Of a DNA stretch of 64,000 nucleotides, positions 1 through 7,043 are shown piece by piece. The first letter of the stretch is position 1, and each line of letters starts with the position of its first letter. This stretch comes from JAWLHU01 sp049325315 (GTDB lineage: Bacteria; Bacillota; Sulfobacillia; Symbiobacteriales; Symbiobacteriaceae), in NCBI GenBank assembly GCA_049325315.1, contig JBMONB010000009.1, positions 68,661-132,660 on the forward strand, read 5' to 3'. A program made the translations under genes and the position numbers. The notes under the pieces were generated by a model, which worked only from the letters and a program-made list of their open reading frames with translations, was not told where the DNA came from and did no database searches.

Positions 1-168
1 TCCCGCATCCCTTAACCGGCGCCGGATAGCCGGCCCATCAAAGGTATCAAGCCGCATCAGGGGGATCTCCACGAAGTCCAGGCCCAGTCGCTTTACCCGA
101 TCAACGATATCCAGGGTGTCGTTACTCCACTGCGAGCACCAGGCGTAGGCGTGAACGCCCAGCTTCAT
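1..168 (-). CDS. Sugar phosphate isomerase/epimerase, N-terminal part (runs off the window)
   Basis: A minus-strand frame opens at ATG 168 and stays open to the window edge, giving 56 residues that begin MKLGVHAYAWCSQW. The start followed by a strand-helix unit ending in DFVEIPL is typical of the AP-endonuclease-2 TIM-barrel family, which includes D-tagatose/D-psicose 3-epimerases and inosose isomerases. It lies directly downstream of the GntR gene, on the same strand, after a 175-bp gap that contains a likely GntR operator. It is therefore probably the first structural gene of the operon that regulator controls. The substrate cannot be decided from the N-terminus. Confidence 0.7.
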   Translation of the reverse strand, partial: MKLGVHAYAWCSQWSNDTLDIVDRVKRLGLDFVEIPLMRLDTFDGPAIRRRLRDAG

Positions 169-258
169 TCCCACGGTCCGTTTCCCTCCTTCCACCCTTT
201 GCCCGTCGCTCACCGGGAGAGAATACCCCGAGAATTGACGGGACCGGGTGTTATCATC

Positions 259-283
259 TTGTCATGACATCATGTCGTAGCAA
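259..283. promoter_or_regulatory. Probable GntR operator upstream of the epimerase gene
   Basis: The 10-bp perfect palindrome TGTCATGACA lies at 260-269, inside TTGTCATGACATCATG. The core TTGT(C/T)ATGACAT recurs, inverted, in front of the GntR gene at 1268-1287. Placement between regulator and structural gene fits an operator over the operon promoter. Binding is inferred. Confidence 0.5.
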
Positions 284-343
284 TCGGCACCAAGACAGGT
301 ACCCGACGCCCCTTTGTGCCTTCTGCATATCGACCGAGAGCCG

Positions 344-1195
344 CTACCGCTTCGAACCGGTCTGAATCCCCCAGGCCGGCGGTAGATCGGTCCAAGCTCC
401 TGCTCCACCCTCGCCGGAAGGATAAGACTCCGCATGGATGATCTCTACTTCAAAACGGCTCCGATCGCCTCTGTGCTTAGCTTCAAAGTACTCCACCGGC
501 CGCCCGTCGGCCAGGTAGGTAACGCTCTTGAGGTAGACGAGGGGAGCCCCCCTCGGAACACCCAACAGTTGTGCGTCTTTCTCCGTGGCAGCAACCGCCT
601 CGATGATTCGGCGGCCCCTGGCCAGCCGAAGCCCGTATTTCTTGGCCAGAATCGCATACAGAGACTGGCCCTCCAGGTTCTCGTCGAGCAATTGGGGGCA
701 AAGCGTCTGAGGGATGTAGGTGTCGACAAGCAGGATCGGCTCGTTGTTGACCATGCGCAGACGTTCAAAGCGAATGAGGGGGGTACCTGGCTCCACCGCA
801 AGAAGGTCCGCCACCGACTTGGAGGCAGGGACCAGTCCACTACGCAGGACCTTGGTCTGCGGCTTCAAACCCTGCGCGACCATGTCGTCATAAAACCCGG
901 TGAGGCGCTCGACGAGCCGTTCCCGAATCTTTGGCTCCGCAACGAACGTCCCCCGCCCCCGCTCCTTGCGAATCAGCCCCTCACTGAACAACTGTGACAG
1001 GGTCTGACGCACCGTGGTACGCGAGACACTAAACGTCTGGCAGATCTCAGCCTCTGTCGGGAGCTGTGAGCCTGGAGGCCATAGTCCGGCGTGAATCCGG
1101 TCCTTCAAGATCTCGTAGAGCTGGTAGTAGTAAGGAACAGGGCTATTTCGGTCAATGGTCCGAAACTGCGCATCCGAATTGGAGAATTCTGTCAA
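344..1195 (-). CDS. GntR-family transcriptional regulator, HutC type with UTRA domain
   Basis: The 283-residue protein starts at TTG 1195. Residues about 20-90 form the GntR winged helix (PVPYYYQLYEILKDRI, then GSQLPTEAEICQ and SRTTVRQTLSQL). Residues about 110-260 match the UTRA ligand-binding fold, with the hallmark pattern around PLIRFERLRMVNNEPI and a late YFEAKHRGDRSRFEVEI. HutC-type regulators bind small sugars or amino acids and usually repress an adjacent catabolic operon and themselves. The sugar epimerase gene downstream suggests a sugar or polyol effector. Related operator-like sites lie on both sides of the gene. The family call is firm; the ligand is unknown. Confidence 0.9.
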   Translation of the reverse strand: MTEFSNSDAQFRTIDRNSPVPYYYQLYEILKDRIHAGLWPPGSQLPTEAEICQTFSVSRTTVRQTLSQLFSEGLIRKERGRGTFVAEPKIRERLVERLTGFYDDMVAQGLKPQTKVLRSGLVPASKSVADLLAVEPGTPLIRFERLRMVNNEPILLVDTYIPQTLCPQLLDENLEGQSLYAILAKKYGLRLARGRRIIEAVAATEKDAQLLGVPRGAPLVYLKSVTYLADGRPVEYFEAKHRGDRSRFEVEIIHAESYPSGEGGAGAWTDLPPAWGIQTGSKR

Positions 1196-1232
1196 AATAA
1201 TTCGCCTCTATGCTTGAGTTTCAAAGCCAGGC

Positions 1233-1287
1233 TGTTATGACCCATGGAACAGCGTGCCCGAAAGAGTTTGTCGTCATGTCATAACAA
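1233..1287. promoter_or_regulatory. Two operator-like sites upstream of the GntR gene
   Basis: TGTTATGACCCATGGAACA at 1233-1251 and TTGTCGTCATGTCATAACAA at 1268-1287 share, in one orientation, the core TGTTATGAC. They resemble the site at 259-283. The pair sits within 95 bp of the GntR start, so autoregulation is likely. No DNA-binding data support this; it rests on the repeated motif only. Confidence 0.4.
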
Positions 1288-1404
1288 CTACCTACGTACA
1301 AAGTACCATCCAATTCTCTGCTTGTCAATTATTGCGACTCCTCTTCTGAGAATATTGCATGAGGACCGGGTTGGATGGCCTTGCCCTTAGAGAAGGGTAT
1401 GATT

Positions 1405-1433
1405 ACAGCCCCCTCGAAGATCGAGAGGGCTGT
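1405..1433 (-). terminator. Hairpin downstream of tRNA-Ile2
   Basis: ACAGCCCCCTCG and CGAGAGGGCTGT form a stem around a 5-nt loop just past the 3' end of the minus-strand tRNA gene. The T tract on the minus strand is weak, so this is a probable rather than certain terminator. Confidence 0.45.
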
Positions 1434-1440
1434 ATTATTC

Positions 1441-1516
1441 TGGTGGGCCCTGCAGGATTCGAACCTGCGACCAACCGGTTATGAGCCGGCAGCTCTAACC
1501 ACTGAGCTAAGGGCCC
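1441..1516 (-). tRNA. tRNA-Ile2 (anticodon CAU)
   Basis: A 76-nt cloverleaf includes an encoded CCA. The acceptor stem is GGGCCCT/AGGGCCC with discriminator A. The T arm carries GGTTCGAATCC, and the anticodon loop reads CTCATAA. The CAU anticodon could mean methionine, but the TTAGCTCAG opening and the GCCGGCTCATAACCGG arm match the lysidine-modified Ile2 type of Bacillus rather than elongator tRNA-Met. It lies 88 bp downstream of tRNA-Asn on the same strand, with a terminator between them. Confidence 0.85.
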
Positions 1517-1572
1517 GTGTTTTCACATTGTACGCGATCCGACCCCTTCGCACAAGAAGGGCATGGACGTGA

Positions 1573-1602
1573 AAAAACAGGCGGCGCAAGCCGCCTGTTT
1601 TT
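1573..1602 (-). terminator. Intrinsic terminator between tRNA-Asn and tRNA-Ile2
   Basis: AAAAACAGGCGGC and GCCGCCTGTTTTT form a 13-bp perfect stem with a GCAA tetraloop. The minus-strand copy begins 2 nt beyond the CCA end of tRNA-Asn. The symmetric A/T tails would also allow termination in the other direction. Confidence 0.85.
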
Positions 1603-1604
1603 GC

Positions 1605-1679
1605 TGGCTCCGGCAGTAGGATTCGAACCTACAACCCTCCGGTTAACAGCCGGATGCTCTACCGTTGAGCTATGCCGGA
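1605..1679 (-). tRNA. tRNA-Asn (anticodon GUU)
   Basis: A 75-nt cloverleaf carries an encoded CCA. The acceptor stem is TCCGGCA/TGCCGGA with discriminator G. The anticodon loop reads CTGTTAA and the T arm contains GGTTCGAATCC. A sigma-A-type promoter lies just upstream (1695-1724). Confidence 0.95.
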
Positions 1680-1694
1680 ATGAGCGATGCGTCC

Positions 1695-1724
1695 AATATA
1701 GCACAGGGCTTTTGTTCTCGTCAA
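1695..1724 (-). promoter_or_regulatory. Sigma-A-type promoter of tRNA-Asn
   Basis: On the minus strand, TTGACG (1724-1719) and TATATT (1700-1695) are separated by 18 nt. The -10 box ends 15 nt before the tRNA 5' end. Confidence 0.6.
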
Positions 1725-1835
1725 CAGCCTGCACGCTATGTAGTATGGCACTTTCAGCGAAAATGATCACACCAATTTGCACCAGACGTGAAAGGTGGCC
1801 CGCCCCTCGATCGGGCAGGGCATCTGACATAGATG

Positions 1836-1865
1836 AACCCCGTCGCCAGCCCAGGCGACGGGGTT
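1836..1865 (-). terminator. Hairpin downstream of aceA
   Basis: AACCCCGTCGCC and GGCGACGGGGTT form a 12-bp perfect stem with a 6-nt loop, 8 bp past the aceA stop. The minus strand lacks a long T run, so termination may be inefficient, or the hairpin may be a stabilising 3' end. Confidence 0.6.
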
Positions 1866-1872
1866 GCTTTGT

Positions 1873-3180
1873 TTAGTCAGCCACCTGCTGCTTGTGGAAC
1901 TGCTCCTCCTCGGTGGAGCCCTTCAGGGCCAGGGTCGAGGAGTTGCCGCCCGAGATCACCTGGGAGACCTGGTCGAAGTAGCCGGTCCCCACCTCGCGCT
2001 GGTGCTTGGTGGCGGTGTAGCCCAGCCGCTCCATCTCGAACTCCTTCTCCTGGAGCCGCACGTAGGCGGTCATGCCCTCCTGGGCGTACGCCGTGGCCAG
2101 CTCGAACATGGAGGCGTTCAGGGCGTGGAAGCCCGCCAGGGTGATGAACTGGAACTTGTAGCCCATCGCCCCCAGCTCCCGCTGGAACTTGGCGATGGTG
2201 GCATCGTCGAGATGCCGCTTCCAGTTGAAGGAGGGCGAGCAGTTGTAAGCCAGCATCTTGCCGGGGTACCGGGCGTGAATCGCCTCGGCGAACTCCCGGG
2301 CCTGCTCCAGGTCGGGCTTGGATGTCTCGCACCAGACCAGGTCGGCGTAGGGGGCGTAGGCCAGGCCCCGGGCGATGGCGGCCTCGTTGCCGCTGCGCAC
2401 CTTGTAGAAGCCTTCGGCCGTACGCTCGCCGGTAATAAACTGCTGGTCCCGCGGGTCGACGTCGCTGGTCAGCAGGTTGGCGCCCAGGGAGTCGGTCCGG
2501 GCGACGATCAGCGTGGGTACCCCCAGCACGTCGGCCGCCAGGCGGGCCGAGACCAGGGTGCGAACGTGCTGGCCGGTGGGCACCAGCACCTTGCCGCCCA
2601 TGTGGCCGCACTTCTTCTCGGAGGCCAGCTGGTCTTCCCAGTGCACCGCTGCTGCGCCCGCCTCGATCATCGACTTCATGAGCTCGAAGGCGTTGAGCGG
2701 GCCGCCAAAGCCGGCCTCGGCATCCGCGACGATGGGGACCATCCAGTCGATCTCGTCGTTCCCCTCGGCCCAGTGGATCTGATCGGCCCGGCGCAGGGCG
2801 TTGTTGATCCGCTGGACCACGCTGGGCACCGAGTTGACCGGGTAGAGCGACTGGTCCGGGTACATCTGCCCCGCCAGGTTCGCATCGGCCGCCACCTGCC
2901 AGCCAGAGAGGTAGATCGCCTTCAGGCCGGCCTTGACCATCTGGACCGCCTGGTTGCCGGTCAGGGCGCCCAGGGCGTTGATATAGTCCTCGGTCTTAAG
3001 CAGGTGGAACAGCTTCTCCGCCATCATCCGGGCCAGGGTGTGCTCCACCTGGAAGGAGCCGCGCAGCCGGATCACATCGGCTGCGGAGTAAGGGCGCTCA
3101 ATCCCCTCCCAGCGGGGATTGGTGGCCCACTCCTGCTCCAGCGCCTTGATCTCTGCCTTCACCTGCTCATTCATCACCAT
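1873..3180 (-). CDS. aceA: Isocitrate lyase
   Basis: The 435-residue protein splits isocitrate into succinate and glyoxylate, the first step of the glyoxylate shunt. The family signature with its catalytic cysteine is present as ASEKKCGHMGG near residue 206. Upstream, WPGQ-less N-terminal barrel strands such as GAAAVHWEDQLA carry the usual metal-site acidic residues. I chose ATG 3180 because GGGAGGG precedes it at the right distance; an in-frame upstream start lacks a ribosome-binding site and would overlap the aceB stop. The gene lies 19 bp downstream of aceB on the same strand, so the two form an operon for growth on C2 compounds. Confidence 0.95.
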   Translation of the reverse strand: MVMNEQVKAEIKALEQEWATNPRWEGIERPYSAADVIRLRGSFQVEHTLARMMAEKLFHLLKTEDYINALGALTGNQAVQMVKAGLKAIYLSGWQVAADANLAGQMYPDQSLYPVNSVPSVVQRINNALRRADQIHWAEGNDEIDWMVPIVADAEAGFGGPLNAFELMKSMIEAGAAAVHWEDQLASEKKCGHMGGKVLVPTGQHVRTLVSARLAADVLGVPTLIVARTDSLGANLLTSDVDPRDQQFITGERTAEGFYKVRSGNEAAIARGLAYAPYADLVWCETSKPDLEQAREFAEAIHARYPGKMLAYNCSPSFNWKRHLDDATIAKFQRELGAMGYKFQFITLAGFHALNASMFELATAYAQEGMTAYVRLQEKEFEMERLGYTATKHQREVGTGYFDQVSQVISGGNSSTLALKGSTEEEQFHKQQVAD

Positions 3181-3199
3181 TGTCGTACCCTCCCACGAT

Positions 3200-4804
3200 C
3201 TACAGCTGCTCATAACCCGGAATGGTCAGGAACTCCGGGAACGAATCCTGAAGCGCCACCTGCTCGAAGAGCATGCGGGCGCCATGGAACCGGCCACAGG
3301 TAAAGGCCTTCGGCCCGATCGCCCAGTGGATCTTCTCCATCTCCTCGTCGATCAGCTCACGAATCAGGTCGACGGTCACCTTGGGGCCATCGGCCAGATG
3401 CGCCCCATGGCGCAGCCACTGCCAGATCTGCGAGCGGGAGATCTCCGCCGTGGCGGCATCCTCCATCAGGTTGTGGATCGCCGCTGCACCGGTGCCCTGC
3501 AGCCAGGACTCGATATACTGAATCGCCACGTTGATGTTCATACGCAGGCCGGCCTCGGTCACCTGGCCCGGCGTGGCTGCCAGGTTCAGCAGGTCCTCGG
3601 CGCTGACGCTCACCTCGGGCCGCTGCCGGTCGATCTGGTTGGGCTTGCCGCCCAGGACCTCGTCGAAGACCGCCATGGCCACCGGCACCAGGTCGGGGTG
3701 GGCCACCCAGGTGCCGTCGAAGCCATCGGTCGCCTCCCGGAGCTTATCCTGATGCACCTTTTCAAGCGCCACCTCGGTAACCCGGGGGTTGCGGCGGTTG
3801 GGAATGAAGGCGGCCATACCGCCCATGGCGAAGGCCCCCCGCTTGTGGCAGGTCTTAACCAGGAGTTCGGTATAGGCCCGCATGAAGGGCACAGTCATGG
3901 TGACGGCGCTCCGGTCGGGCAGGACGAAGTCGGGCCGGTTCCGGAACTTCTTGATGCAACTGAAGATATAGTCCCAACGGCCCGCGTTCAGGCCGGCGGA
4001 GTGGTCGCGCAGCTCATAGAGGATCTCTTCCATCTCAAAGGCGGCCAGGATCGTCTCAATCAGTACGGTCGCCTTAATCGTGCCACGGGGAATCTCCAGG
4101 TAGTCCTGGGCGAAGTTGAAGACGTCGTTCCAGAGGCGGGCCTCCAGGTGGCTCTCCAGCTTCGGCAGGTAGAAGTAGGGCCCACTCCCCTTCTCCAGCA
4201 GCCGGTGGGCGTTGTGGAAGAAGAAGAGGCCGAAGTCGACCAGACTGCCGGAGGCCGGCTTCCCGTCGATGCGGATATGCTTTTCGGGCAGGTGCCAGCC
4301 CCGCGGCCGCACCATGAGGGTGGCCACCTGTTCGTTCAGTTCGTAGACCTTCCCGTTGGGATTGGTGAAGGAGATGGTCCCCTCCACGGCATCAATCAGG
4401 TTGATCTGCCCCTCGATCACGTTGGCCCAGGTGGGTGAGGTGGAGTCCTCAAAGTCGGCCATGAAGACCTTGGCGCCTGAGTTCAGGGCGTTGATGATCA
4501 TCTTGCGCTCCACCGGACCGGTGATCTCCACCCGGCGGTTCTGCAGGTCAGCCGGACAGGGGGCTACCTGCCACTCCCCCTCCCGGATCTCCCGGGTCTC
4601 GGGGAGGAAGTCGGGCATCTCGCCGCCATCGAGGCGGACCTGACGCTCTTTGCGGCGGGCCAGGAGTTCGGCCCGGCGCGGTCCGAACCGGCGGTGCAGA
4701 TCAGCCACAAAGGCCAGGGCGGCCGGCGTAAGGATCTGATCGTACCGCTCTTTTAGCGGAGCCGTAATCGTGACGCCTTCCAGGGTCAGCATGGGGAAAT
4801 CCAC
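3200..4804 (-). CDS. aceB: Malate synthase A
   Basis: The 534-residue length is that of malate synthase A, not the 720-residue G form. The enzyme condenses glyoxylate with acetyl-CoA to give malate. Recognisable blocks are FMADFEDSTSPTW, RPRGWHLPEKH, the GTIKATVLIETI strand with its catalytic arginine/glutamate region, RWDYIFSCIKKF and a C-terminal GCGRFHGAR-like segment (TCGRFHGARMLFEQV). The start is a GTG at 4804 with AAGGAAGG just upstream; an ATG four codons later is the alternative. It is the first gene of aceB-aceA. A complete glyoxylate shunt is uncommon in Firmicutes and suggests growth on acetate or fatty acids. Confidence 0.95.
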   Translation of the reverse strand: MDFPMLTLEGVTITAPLKERYDQILTPAALAFVADLHRRFGPRRAELLARRKERQVRLDGGEMPDFLPETREIREGEWQVAPCPADLQNRRVEITGPVERKMIINALNSGAKVFMADFEDSTSPTWANVIEGQINLIDAVEGTISFTNPNGKVYELNEQVATLMVRPRGWHLPEKHIRIDGKPASGSLVDFGLFFFHNAHRLLEKGSGPYFYLPKLESHLEARLWNDVFNFAQDYLEIPRGTIKATVLIETILAAFEMEEILYELRDHSAGLNAGRWDYIFSCIKKFRNRPDFVLPDRSAVTMTVPFMRAYTELLVKTCHKRGAFAMGGMAAFIPNRRNPRVTEVALEKVHQDKLREATDGFDGTWVAHPDLVPVAMAVFDEVLGGKPNQIDRQRPEVSVSAEDLLNLAATPGQVTEAGLRMNINVAIQYIESWLQGTGAAAIHNLMEDAATAEISRSQIWQWLRHGAHLADGPKVTVDLIRELIDEEMEKIHWAIGPKAFTCGRFHGARMLFEQVALQDSFPEFLTIPGYEQL

Positions 4805-5234
4805 CCGCCTTCCTTGAGCTAGTTCACGCTGTTAGTATAGAAAGCCGGGGTTCCAGCGTCGTCCGATTCTCGGCAAACGGCGCGAATCGCCCGGCATCTG
4901 CCACACCGGGGGTCGTCCAGCCATAGTGGGACCATTCGCACTTCGGTTCTGTCCACTCACCGCCCGCATGCCACGATTGGCCGCAAAACAAGCACCCGCT
5001 TGCTTACCCGTGCCAAATTGTCAGGTCATTCGCCGGGTTGTGACGACCGTTCACCATGGGAATCCGGCAGGAGAGGCGAATCGCAGTCCTCTCACAATCT
5101 ACCCCTGACAAAGTGTCATGCCCCTGGCCGTCATACAGCGCTTTGAGAGAGGGGCATACAACAAAAGCCCCGGATAGTTGGGGGCTTTGAAGGCAACGCT
5201 CTTTCGTGCAGGATGGGTTGGGGAGGAATGACCG
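4805..5234. other. Intergenic region between aceB and the GNAT gene
   Basis: This 430-bp stretch separates divergent genes. It should hold the aceBA promoter; a TATACT box on the minus strand at 4839-4834 is the only candidate I see, without a matching -35. A hairpin at 5164-5188 is listed separately. I see no gene and no recognisable riboswitch. Confidence 0.5.
5164..5188. terminator. Hairpin upstream of the GNAT gene
   Basis: AAAGCCCC and GGGGCTTT pair around a 9-nt loop, 46 bp before the GNAT start. It has terminator-like shape with a short T run. It may attenuate transcription into the GNAT gene, or end a transcript from upstream. Confidence 0.4.
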
Positions 5235-5822
5235 ATGGCTGCCCCTGTACGATTGCAAACAGACCTCAACGTCGATTCACGAATGTCCGCCATGGTCATG
5301 ACCACACGCAGCGGCCGCCCGGTGCTGGTGCGTGAGGTTCTGCCCACCGACGTGGACCGCCTGGTTCAGCTGTACCAGGGCCTCTCTCCACGCACGATAC
5401 GCCTTCGCTTCCTGGGGCCGGGCATGGCCGATCTTCCCCTGCGGGAGGCGGCCCGCCTTACGAACCGGGTTCAACGGGTCCACCGGGCGCTGCTCGCCCT
5501 CTCCTTTGATCGCGGTCACGAAGGGGCAGCGCTGGCGGTCGCAGAACTCGCCCCCTCCCACTACTCGCCGGGCGCCGCTGAGATCGCAGCCCTGGTGACC
5601 GACCGCCTCCAGGGCGAGGGGCTGGGATCGGCGCTCCTCCAGCAACTGGTGAAGGAGGCCCGCAGGAGCGGGTACAGCCGCATCGAGGCCGATGTGTCCG
5701 AGGAGAACGAGGTGGTCCGCCACCTGGTGAACAAGTCCGCCCTGCCTGTCCGGGCACGGGTTAGCGCCGGTTCACTTCAGTACGCCATCTACCTGAACGC
5801 GGAAAGGAGCCCCACCTCCTGA
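5235..5822 (+). CDS. GNAT-family N-acetyltransferase
   Basis: The 195-residue protein starts at ATG 5235, eight bases after GGAGG. The opening LVREVLPTDVDRLVQLYQGLSPRTI and the following LRFLGP resemble the acetyltransferase domain of Pat-type protein lysine acetyltransferases. The acetyl-CoA-binding motif is VTDRLQGEGLGSALLQQLV at about residues 120-138. It stands alone, with its own terminator directly after the stop. The substrate could be a protein lysine or a small molecule; the sequence does not settle this. Confidence 0.8.
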   Translation: MAAPVRLQTDLNVDSRMSAMVMTTRSGRPVLVREVLPTDVDRLVQLYQGLSPRTIRLRFLGPGMADLPLREAARLTNRVQRVHRALLALSFDRGHEGAALAVAELAPSHYSPGAAEIAALVTDRLQGEGLGSALLQQLVKEARRSGYSRIEADVSEENEVVRHLVNKSALPVRARVSAGSLQYAIYLNAERSPTS

Positions 5823-5840
5823 AGAGGTCGGGCTCCTTTC
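5802..5840 (+). terminator. Terminator of the GNAT gene
   Basis: GAAAGGAGCCC pairs with GGGCTCCTTTC, extended by ACCTC/GAGGT. The hairpin overlaps the stop codon region and ends in CTTTC. Confidence 0.7.
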
Positions 5841-5848
5841 GCACAAGA

Positions 5849-5881
5849 AGAGGGAGTCACAGCGTTGTGCTGACTCCCTCT
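5849..5881 (-). terminator. Terminator of dnaG-rpoD
   Basis: AGAGGGAGTCA and TGACTCCCTCT form an 11-bp perfect stem, 6 bp past the rpoD stop codon on the minus strand. Confidence 0.65.
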
Positions 5882-5887
5882 GGCTTT

Positions 5888-7015
5888 CTAGTCGAGGTAA
5901 TCCTTCAGCTTCTTGGACCGGCTGGGGTGGCGCAGCTTGCGCAGCGCCTTCGCCTCAATCTGCCGGATTCGCTCACGGGTGACGCCGAAGACGTGGCCCA
6001 CCTCTTCGAGGGTGCGGGCGCGGCCGTCATCGAGACCGAAGCGGAGGCGGAGCACCTTCTCCTCACGGGGGGTGAGGGACTCCAGCACCTCTTCAAGCTG
6101 CTCCTTCAGGAGCGTAAACGACGCAGCCTCTGCCGGGGCGGGGGCGTCCTGATCCTCAATGAAGTCGCCCAGGTGGGAGTCTTCCTCCTCACCGATGGGG
6201 GTCTCCAGCGAGACCGGCTCCTGGGCGATCTTCTGGATCTCCCGGACCCGCTCCACCGAGATCTCCATATGCCCGGCGATCTCTTCCGGCAGCGGCTCAC
6301 GGCCCAGTTCCTGCACCAGCTGCCGGGTGACCCGGATCAGCTTATTAATCGTTTCCACCATATGAACGGGAATGCGAATCGTACGCGCCTGGTCCGCAAT
6401 CGCCCGGGTAATCGCCTGGCGAATCCACCATGTCGCATAGGTAGAGAACTTGTAACCCTTGCGGTAGTCGAACTTCTCGACCGCCTTGATCAGGCCCAGG
6501 TTACCCTCCTGAATCAGATCGAGGAACTGCATGCCACGGCCCACGTACCGTTTGGCAATGGAGACCACCAATCGCAGGTTGGCTTCGGCGAGCCGGCGCT
6601 TGGCTTCTTCATCGCCCTGCTCGATCCGCTTGGCCAGTTCCACCTCTTCCTCCGCAGAGAGAAGCGGCACCCGCCCGATCTCCTTGAGGTACATGCGGAC
6701 CGGGTCATCGATGGCAATCCCTTCAGGAACGGAGAGGTCGATCTCAACTTCTTCGTCGAGGGTGGTTTCCTCAGTATCCTCGAGGGGCGCGACCTCCTCC
6801 TCGTCGGGGACAGCATCGGCCCGGTCACCGATCACGTCGATACCGGCCTCGGTCAGCGCCTCGAAGACATCGTCCATCTGATCCGCCCCGAGCTCGAGGC
6901 CCTGGAGGGAGTCGGCCACCTCTCCATAGCTGAGGGCGCCCTTGCGCTTCCCCTTGGCGATCAGATCTTTCACCAGGTCTTTGGCGTTTTCTACCTTGAT
7001 CTCCTTGGACTCCAT
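5888..7015 (-). CDS. rpoD: Primary RNA polymerase sigma factor (sigma-70/SigA)
   Basis: The 375-residue length matches Gram-positive SigA. The N-terminal region 1.1 (residues 1-75) and an acidic linker precede region 1.2 (DPVRMYLKEIGRVPLL). Regions 2.1-2.4 include YATWWIRQAITRAIADQART, region 3 carries IRIPVHMVETINKL, and region 4 ends with the helix-turn-helix VTRERIRQIEAKALRKLRHP. ATG 7015 follows a GGGGGG-type ribosome-binding site. It lies 28 bp after dnaG, the standard Firmicute dnaG-rpoD operon. This is the housekeeping sigma factor expected to read the TTGACa/TATAAT-like promoters noted in this window. Confidence 0.97.
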   Translation of the reverse strand: MESKEIKVENAKDLVKDLIAKGKRKGALSYGEVADSLQGLELGADQMDDVFEALTEAGIDVIGDRADAVPDEEEVAPLEDTEETTLDEEVEIDLSVPEGIAIDDPVRMYLKEIGRVPLLSAEEEVELAKRIEQGDEEAKRRLAEANLRLVVSIAKRYVGRGMQFLDLIQEGNLGLIKAVEKFDYRKGYKFSTYATWWIRQAITRAIADQARTIRIPVHMVETINKLIRVTRQLVQELGREPLPEEIAGHMEISVERVREIQKIAQEPVSLETPIGEEEDSHLGDFIEDQDAPAPAEAASFTLLKEQLEEVLESLTPREEKVLRLRFGLDDGRARTLEEVGHVFGVTRERIRQIEAKALRKLRHPSRSKKLKDYLD

Positions 7016-7043
7016 GATGACTACCCCCCTTCCGCAACCCGCC

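Noticed and set aside
1441..1516. Elongator tRNA-Met
   Set aside because: The anticodon is CAU, but the acceptor stem and D-arm sequence match the Ile2 type rather than tRNA-Met.
1864..3303. Long plus-strand open frame antisense to aceA
   Set aside because: It mirrors isocitrate lyase codons at high GC, has repetitive Leu/Gly/Val composition and no ribosome-binding site or family motif.
3119..4438. Long plus-strand open frame antisense to aceB
   Set aside because: Same cause: a shadow frame of a clear malate synthase gene.
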